Assembly: GCA_022605405.1 (NCBI GenBank)
Contig: JABYQQ010000024.1
Location: 124,001 to 188,000, forward strand
Length of the DNA: 64,000 bases
Direction: 5' to 3'
From: Earliella scabrosa
Lineage: Eukaryota > Basidiomycota > Agaricomycetes > Polyporales > Polyporaceae
Position numbers and translations under genes: made by a program. The notes below the pieces were generated by a model. The model had not been told where the DNA came from and did no database searches. It saw only the letters and a program-made list of their open reading frames with translations. Below, in pieces: positions 57,360-64,000 of the stretch. Each line of letters starts with the position of its first letter. The stretch's first letter is position 1.

Positions 57360-58165
57360 CCGTCCCTTCCCCCTTCAATAGGTCCGTTCAAACGTCTGCC
57401 CTAGGGGAGACAAATCATGAATCGACACACGCCGCATTGATCGACGCTCTCGTGGCTAGCTCTCTTACATTGTTCTGGCTACCAATACACAACCTTGAGT
57501 TCGTGGAGAACGAGTACCACAAAGGGTCGGGGGTATGGGGACGCGAACTGGACGAGGGGATGTTGTTGTATGCGCTTTCTGTGCTCGTGGAAAAAGAGGT
57601 GAGTGCAATCAGTCTGGCTGGTTGCGTTCGAGATTGATACGACTGAACGCGGCTCCAGGAACATAAGCGGACTCGGAGGGGAGTGGCGTCTCGTCTCTTG
57701 CGAGAGCTTGCTCATTCGATTCGACCTATGCGCCACCCAGTCCTATAGCACTGCGTGGCCATCTCCCGAGGTCGCCGATCGTCGCAACACGGATCTGGAA
57801 TGGCTGCAACTCAAAAATGTGGCAGTTCATGTGTTCCATAAGGTGTGCTGTCGTTCTCTGCGCCCTTATCCTAGTCAGATGCATGGACGTTGTGCGCTGA
57901 CCCACGGTTACAGAACGGCTACAGGAGAATAGGCAGAACCTGCTTCATGGCTTTCACCGCTGACGACACGCATCCGTCTCGCTCATGCTCAACAACAGGA
58001 GACACGCGTTGGACCAGGATCAGTTGGAGGTCAAAATGCGGGTCCGACGATGCCAGGCATGATCGCTGGCTACCTTGCTAGTAATGTCAACGTCAATCCA
58101 TTAGAGGATCCCGCGTGCCCGTTGCACATATTGATCACCGCCGGAACCATAGTATCCCCTATCCC
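57360..58165 (+). other. Broken coding pieces, possibly the 5' part of the ankyrin gene
   Basis: Protein-like segments follow one another on the plus strand: LFWLPIHNLEFVENEYHKGS then GVWGRELDEGMLLYALSVLV (about 57470-57600), EHKRTRRGVASRLLRELAHS after GGCTCCAG at 57657, LEWLQLKNVAVHVFHK ending at a GTGTGC donor (57841), and PTMPGMIAGYLASNVNVNPL then EDPACPLHILITAGTIVS (58050-58155). They could be exons of one gene leading into the ankyrin frame at 58171, but frame changes and stops between them suggest decay or a splice pattern that I could not solve. No domain is recognised. Confidence 0.35.
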
Positions 58166-58170
58166 CCGAG

Positions 58171-59176
58171 ATGGCGCAGAAAATCCGGGACGCGTATAGC
58201 CGGGATCCGTCATCTGTATGCAAGAAGGACGAACATGGGTTCACTCCCCTCCACCTCGCCGCCCACTTCGGTAACCTTGAGGCGCTTCAGGCGCTTCTTG
58301 CTCTTCCACCCTCTGCTGGAATCAGTGAGGACTTGACTGTCCGCGATGGCACGGAGGGACTCACTCCTCTGGAGACCTGCGAGCGGGAGATGCGCAACAA
58401 GAAGGAATTCGCAGAGACGGTCTTGGGTAGTTGGACCGGCTACCCCACCCCGTCTCTACGTGTCCTCTACCTACTCAAGCGCGCCACCGGAGAGGTCCTG
58501 CAGATGTCAGAGGATGAGTTCGTCGAGAGTTGACGGTGGGGTTGCACCTGCGGACAGTGCGCCGACGGATGGCTGTCTCCTCGTATGCGATACCGATTGA
58601 ATAGTACGTCCTGCTCTTATGGCTTTTTGTGCCACAAGATCCTCTAACGGATGTGCAGCCACTGCCGAAGTCAACGCTGACATTATGATGGACACCAGCT
58701 TCAACGTGCGTCGAGGAGAGCGGATTGATTCGGAGTACGCTGCGCCAGGATACGAACACCTCCCAGAGGACCTTCAAGAAGAGGGCGTTAGCAAGTCGTT
58801 CTACCAGGGATACGAAGCCGTCGTTCGTGCCATCGCCACCGTCCTGCAGGGTGAGGACAAAGCAGGCTTGCCGCTGGTCGCCAACGTGAGGGGTGCCATG
58901 ACGTCTGACGCCTACAGCTCGGGGGTTGAAGCCCTTCATGCCCTCGACGACGTCGTGTACTCCGCCATGGAGGCGTCTCCGCTTGGGGACAATACCTGTG
59001 ACGAACTGGGGGCGGATTCAGACGGAGAGTATGCGGCCATGCCCTGGTGCTTGTACTTCTCCCGTGTGGCGGAGCGGTTGCCCGGGCAGCAGCGCTTCCA
59101 CGGTCATGGAATGGCTTACACTTGCGGGCTGGACTCCGACGACTCGGAGGAGATGGATGAAGATGAAGACGACTAG
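58171..59176 (+). pseudogene. Ankyrin-repeat protein with in-frame stop and CxCxxC motif
   Basis: The frame from 58171 has an ankyrin repeat (EHGFTPLHLAAHFGNLEALQ) and a partial second (GLTPLETCE). After 120 codons there is a TGA (58531-58533). The same frame continues as RWGCTCGQCADGWLSPRMRY to 58603, where a GTACGT donor begins a 55-nt intron. From 58659 the frame goes on for about 170 residues (DIMMDTSFNVRRGERIDSEY, SFYQGYEAVVRAIATVLQGE, YAAMPWCLYFSRVAERLPGQ) to an acidic end at 59176. CTCGQC followed by GWLSPRMR is a combination I associate with fungal ankyrin proteins. Because coding quality is equal on both sides of the TGA, a CGA to TGA change in a once complete gene is likely. Readthrough, or two separate proteins, is less likely. 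Confidence 0.6.
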
Positions 59177-60449
59177 CGGTGACCGGTCGGGTATTTCGAC
59201 GCCACTAGCAGCGCGTAGGGCGTTCACCACCTAGACACATGTTCGCCGTGTGGCCCTCACCTTCACACTGCGTAGTGGCTACCGCGGTCAATGAATCTTC
59301 CATGGCCTGATAAACTGTCGTTCACCAGGCAGATTTGGGGCCCACTCTTCCGGGCATGGTGGGCATGGTGACACGTTTGAACCGTAACGTTGAACTTCCA
59401 TCCAGCCTATCACAACTGCTGGAGACTGACTATTGCACATGCACGGGCGAAGATACCGTTGCTGAAGAGACAGGTGACAGCGTCTTTTTCAAAACCATCG
59501 CCCTTTCGAAGCAGATACGAGCTTCCGAGGCCGTTCATGTGGTTCAATTGACGTTATCCCGGCATCGCTAGATGCGCCTCCCTCAGGTTCCACGAGGTAA
59601 CTTCGACCTTAGTGCACTGTGCATAAAACGGAAGAACGGGTAGGTTCTGTCGGGAACTTTCAAGGAAGCGGCCTCTCACGTTCTCCAAGTGTGCCCTTTG
59701 CCAATTCACTCCAATTGTCTCTCTCATTGGCCCTAACAGTGAATGTAACGACTCGACTGACTACTAGTGGGTGTTATGACCTGCCTCGATTATTGAACCC
59801 AGTGAACGCTGTACTGAACGCCGAGCTACGCACTCAGCAAGCGTCCCTCTGTGCTGGATTCTGGGCCGCTCCATCTTTTTAACAGGGACCGGATGAAAGA
59901 CCTCGCCAGACAGGCTCAGCGCGATTTGCCCGGTTGCAGATCTTGGAATCGAAGATGGAGAGACAACTTCTCGTCACTTGGAGCATGAGGTTGCACTGAT
60001 TTTACTTCAAATGTGTCCTTGTCCGATCCTACCTCATCGTTCGTGCCATCCGGCATATGTGTCGGCCGGTTTCGCCGTGTCCAAGAATGTATGGGCCTCA
60101 TTCCATGTACATGTCTCTCCGCGATGTGCTGAACCTAGAGTCGCGGGTGCTATTTCCAGTGCCACCGCTCGCACGCTCAGTTAGGCGGCTCAAGACCTCC
60201 CAGAATCCCTGAGGCTGCGGCGCCGCATTCTTCTGTGATCAAGAGTGATTCACGGTAGTATGCTCCGACCGATATAGCCCTCTGAAGATATTGTCCAGGC
60301 GCTACAGTACCCGGAGACCATGATAAAAAGACGACGAATACCGGTATGCATATGCATCTGTCTGCGCTCTCAGCCTCTTGCGTCTAATACCTCACGTCCT
60401 CTTCCCCGCCTGGGTCTGCAGGCAGCCGGGCTGCATATACTACCACGCC
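59177..60449. other. No gene supported
   Basis: Only short frames occur (one at 59335-59571 encodes 78 residues without motif). Composition is mixed and the stretch looks intergenic. Confidence 0.45.
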
Positions 60450-62422
60450 ATGTCTGCCGACAATGTCATGTTACATCTTCAAACGGCCGCCAATGTCGGA
60501 GTCGAGATCAACATCGGGAGTCTTTACTATCTCCAGATAACCAAGGTATGTACTGTGCTTTCAACTTTGCCAACTGGCAGCTTACATTGTGGTCTAGTAC
60601 TTCACAGGTGAGATGACCAAGCTTTGGCCTACAGATCCACAAGTCACTCACCCCTTGACATTTGATTAGTTGTAGCATTGACTTTGGCCGTACGCGCAGT
60701 TCACATGCCCTGAATTGGGTCGGTACTCACATACTCTTCGGCAGATCATGGAGAATTTCTCGACTCTCCCTGATGAGGTGAGCCTTGCCATGATTCACCT
60801 GAACAGAACCGTTGGATGCCGACTGAGAGATCTGATCTGCGGCATGCAGGTCACCCACATGTGGTCAAGTCGCCTCACTTCGATGAAGATCATGTACTTC
60901 ATCAACAAATATGCTATTTTCCTGGACACAAGTCTGGCGGTGACTTGTACGTGCGCTCTCGTAGCCAGGTGACACTGACCTATGACGCTAGACACGTTCA
61001 GTGGCGGTATGGACGCGGGATCCAGAGGTTAGTCTAGAGATATCGAGGTCACTTGTTCATTTTGACTGATCCGGCGGCGGCTTCTCCGATACCACCGAAA
61101 CCTAGCAATGCAATGCACAGTATCATACCCTCGTGTGTATGTGCGCTCGACAAGATGACGTCTGAAGCATCACCCGTGATCCATGTTTGACAGATTGCTC
61201 CGTGATCGGTATCATGGTCTCAGAAGGTGCGTGTCAGGTTGTTTCGCCGCGATCGCCTTCACTGATTCACGCTTCTATCATAGCTATACTCGTTACAAGG
61301 ACAATTGCACTGTGGAATTTCAACACCTACGTCAAGATTTTCGCGATCTGCGCGTACGTTGAGATCACTGTGAGTGCATCCGTCGGTCCGAGTCGTTAGT
61401 ACATTTGGTGATTCAGGCTGCCTTTCATTTTAATGCAGTCTTTTGCGGTTTATTGCGTCTGGTATGATCCGGCTTGGCCAGAATGTTCGTTTGTTTTCTC
61501 GCTACTCTCTTGCTATATGCCTCATAGCGTCCGGCTATCATAGATCCGCCGAGGGATATTCTCCGCATCATAGGTTGCGTGCTATCCTCACAGGAACGGG
61601 ACACATGGCCAGCCTACGGCTTTCTGATCATCGGAGAGACACGTATGGCCGCAGTAGTTTTGAAATATCTGAGCGGCATTGCTGATGATGTTTTCATTGG
61701 CAGTAATCATCATGCTCACTATTCTCAGACGATTCCTCGACAGCGTTGAGCCAGATCATCCAGGGGTCAAACTTCATCATACTATCACCTGCGTATTGCG
61801 TCGATGTTATGTAGGATCCGAGTCTATGGAAAGCCCCTTGGTGAAAACACTGTATCGTGACGGTAGGCATACTACTGATCGGCCGCATCCTCCACCTATC
61901 GCTCTGACCACGCTTCGGCAGGAATACACTTCTACTGCATCGTTCTGAGTATGTATAGATGTCCACCCACTTGCGGACGCTAAACTCTGCCTGTGATGTA
62001 TGCAGGTTTCACCATCGTCAATGTGCTCGTCATTCTGTTTGGTCCTGTGAGTGGTTTAACGGTGCCACGGTTGGCTTGAAAGTCTGACTAATAACCAACA
62101 TGGTGTTATAATCATGAAGGAAGGGCTCTCCCTGAGAATGTACGTTGGCTGTCGTTCTCCAGTCTCCCCTGATGGTATCCTGACGTCGTTATCACCATCG
62201 TTATACTTGCTTACTTGCTGATTTAGACTAGTCCGCATCATCCACAGCGCTCTCTGCACGCGTGTCATCCTGAACCTTCGCAAAGCCGCGATGGACTCCA
62301 CAGATCTAATTGCGTGGGATGCATGGGGAGGCGGCGCAGAGCAAGATGAGGACACTAAGAGATCGATACTCGTGTTCGCCCAAGATCCTGCTGAGTATGA
62401 GTCGGAGGAGGAGAGTCGTTGA
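60450..62422 (+). CDS. DUF6533 multi-pass membrane protein, plus-strand copy 7
   Basis: Exon 1 (60450-60545; MSADNVMLHLQTAANVG) ends YYLQITK, the same residues as array copies 3 and 5, followed by a normal GTATGT donor and micro-exon 60598-60607 (TAC TTC ACA G). Then come VALTLA, IMENFSTLPDE, MWSSRLTSMKIMYFINKYA, SVIGIMVSEG, LVTRTIALWNFNTYVKIFAI, FAVYCVWYDPAWPE, PRDILRIIGCVLSSQERDTW, IMLTILRRFLDSVEPDHPG, LVKTLYRDG, TIVNVLVILFGP, the 20-nt exon EGLSLR and IIHSALCTRVILNLRKAA. The acidic tail ends EYESEEESR at TGA 62420-62422. The intron-1 donor here is what the GA donors of array copies 1-4 would be with a single T restored. It looks complete. Confidence 0.72.
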
Positions 62423-62550
62423 TCGGAGGTGGATGTCGCCGCTACAGGTAGTGTAGCAAGTAGACTTCAGGTTGCCGATTGAGGGAGGGTACTTTAGACT
62501 TGGACTTTACAAGTTACGCCATGGCTGGTTCACATGGTGGACGCCGCCTC

Positions 62551-62828
62551 CCAACCCAGAATCTTCAGGGAAGGGCGTCAGCAAGCGATCTATCGGGGAT
62601 ACGAAGCCGTTCGAGTTCGCGCAATCGTCGCCGTCCTGTAGGCTGTAACAAGAGGGCAGCCTAGCAGACTTGCTGCCGGTTGCCAACGTGAGGGGCGATC
62701 CGCGAAAGCCCTTCATGCCCTAGACTGCGCCGTGTACTTCGCCATGGAGGTGTCTCCGCATGAGAACAGTACCTAGAACAAACTGAACAGTGAATACGGA
62801 GAGTATGTATGCGGCCATGCCCCAGCGC
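62551..62828 (+). pseudogene. Decayed copy of the ankyrin gene's second exon
   Basis: Long near-matches to 58770-59045 include GGATACGAAGCCGT, GCCAACGTGAGGGG, GAAGCCCTTCATGCCCT, CGCCATGGAGG and GAGAGTATG, in the same order and orientation. The copy has several frame-breaking indels and an in-frame stop after GTCCTG. It starts 130 bp after the stop of DUF6533 copy 7. Confidence 0.75.
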
Positions 62829-63411
62829 GAGAAGGGTGTTGATTCTGGCGCCCACCGGCATCATTCTTGGCATGGTTGAACTTGAATCTTATGTTGACTG
62901 CGGTTGAACCGTCCACTCGTGGCGCATGCCGCCAAAGTATGATAAGCATTTGGTACGTCTGACAGACTACTTGTGCGCACGAGCTACAGTGTAATACTCA
63001 ATAACCGTGACTTCAGTGCATGACGGGCCAACATGAACGCGGGCATGGGCGCTAAGAACTAATGCTTCTTGACAGTGACACGTGTATACCACCAATGGCA
63101 TTCCCTCACACTCCCGCAATGTCTGAATCGGAGCATAGGCCGACGCAGACCTCCTAGTACGACACCAGAAGGAGCAATGCCAACGATCTGACTAGGTTAC
63201 TCGACATTGTTGGGGGCCCGCCATGATATCCTTATGCGGAACTGTTCGTTGCTATACTCTTAGACCGTAGTGAGTGCGTATTTATATATACACTGGCCAG
63301 CTGCAGGTGGCTCATTCAACATGTCTGGGAATCTCCGCCTTCACTGCTTCCCGCAGCCACAGTACTGCACGTAGGCTCTCTGAGTTTGTCTCAATCCCAT
63401 ACATTCAAGCT
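62829..63411. other. No gene supported
   Basis: Short frames only. This is the upstream flank of the edge-truncated DUF6533 gene. Confidence 0.45.
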
Positions 63412-64000
63412 ATGTCTTCTGAGTATGCCGAAGTTCTACAATCACGACACGAGACGTTCAACCGTAAATACAACCTTCAGCTCGTAGAAGTGAGTACCAG
63501 AACGTGACATTATGTGAAGGGTTATTGACAAGACGCTGTAGTATACTATAGGTGATCATCTCATCGTTCACCGTGCACGATTTCGATGGCAGACTCAAGC
63601 GAGATCGTTCCAAGTGTCCTGTCTGACCTATGCAGTACGTAGAGTGTGCATTTCTCACCCTTCTTACTTTAAGTTGTCGTACTAGGTGCTCGACATGCTA
63701 GCAACGCTTCCCGACGAGGTGAGTCAAGTCGACTCTGTGGCGTCCCTCACTTCCTTCCCCGTTACACGACTTCAAGATCACATTGATATGGTCGGATCGA
63801 CTCAGCCTCGTCAAAGTCGTGTATCTTGTGAACAAATACTCTATCATCGTGGATGCGATCCTATTCTGGTCAAGTAAGCAGGTTCCCTCCATCATTCGTG
63901 GCGTGCTATGATGATCGCTCTCCCGAAGCGTTTTTCAATATCCGGGAACCTAATCTGGACGTGAGTACGGTGTTCATCCAGTACGGTCACGGTGCTCCTG
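63412..64000 (+). CDS. DUF6533 multi-pass membrane protein, copy 8 (cut by window edge)
   Basis: Exon 1 (63412-63489; MSSEYAEVLQSRHETFN) ends NLQLVE with a GTGAGT donor. Micro-exon 63542-63551 (TAT ACT ATA G), VSCLTYA, VLDMLATLPDE and ITLIWSDRLSLVKVVYLVNK follow, and the gene runs off the right edge within the next exons. The order, phases and residue choices match copy 6 at 53366 (LTYA, LATLPDE-like, IALIWPDK), so the two are sister copies. Confidence 0.7.

Overview
The window looks like nuclear DNA of a filamentous basidiomycete (Agaricomycetes, polypore-like). Genes lie on both strands without operons, are cut by many short GT-AG introns (mostly 50-65 nt), have GC-rich exons, and include fungal families such as DUF6533 membrane proteins, a Pxr1/Gno1 G-patch protein, an F-box/LRR-type protein, a fungal AMT/MEP ammonium transporter and a tail-anchored FHA protein. 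All intron-exon models below were read by eye from splice motifs, reading frame and family motifs. No transcript data or searches were available.

Layout. 0-2 kb: nothing convincing. 2.0-4.5 kb (minus): a PAR32/DUF3602-like protein with six GRGG motifs, plus less certain coding pieces on either side. 5.9-6.35 kb (plus): remnant C-terminus of a DUF6533 gene. 6.5-18.8 kb (minus): a head-to-tail array of five multi-intron DUF6533 membrane-protein genes with a period of about 2.4-2.7 kb. 19.9-21.9 kb (minus): ammonium transporter with GATA motifs upstream. 24.0-25.2 kb (plus): conserved-looking hypothetical protein with a 555-nt intron. 26.6-29.4 kb (minus): a divergent, long-tailed DUF6533 gene. 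31.6-32.2 kb (plus): small single-pass membrane protein. 32.7-33.2 kb (minus): small cupin. 33.9-35.6 kb (plus): PXR1. 36.1-38.6 kb (plus): APC-superfamily permease with an apparent frameshift. 39.0-41.1 kb (minus): glutamine-synthetase-like enzyme. 44.9-46.4 kb (plus): F-box protein. 49.1-51.8 kb (plus): FHA/coiled-coil/tail-anchored SLMAP/Far10-like protein. 53.4-64 kb (plus): two complete and one edge-truncated DUF6533 genes mixed with decaying material (a GH18 chitinase C-terminal piece with stop codons, an ankyrin gene with an in-frame stop, and a broken copy of that ankyrin gene's second exon).

Themes. (1) DUF6533 genes dominate: nine copies or partial copies of one subfamily plus one divergent member. 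Their N-terminal gene structure is shared: exon 1 ends in phase 0, followed by a 10-nt micro-exon. In four of the five array genes the donor of intron 1 reads GA instead of GT, while the other donor bases stay at consensus. This is either a family-wide GA-AG intron or a switch to skipping the micro-exon, and it is the most unusual signal in the window. (2) Several genes concern nitrogen: a PAR32-like protein (in yeast a TORC1-controlled inhibitor of ammonium transporters), an AMT with a GATA-rich upstream region, a GS-like enzyme and an amino-acid/GABA/choline-type permease. They are linked within 40 kb but not clustered tightly, so co-function is an inference. (3) The right end (55-63 kb) is a zone of duplication and decay.
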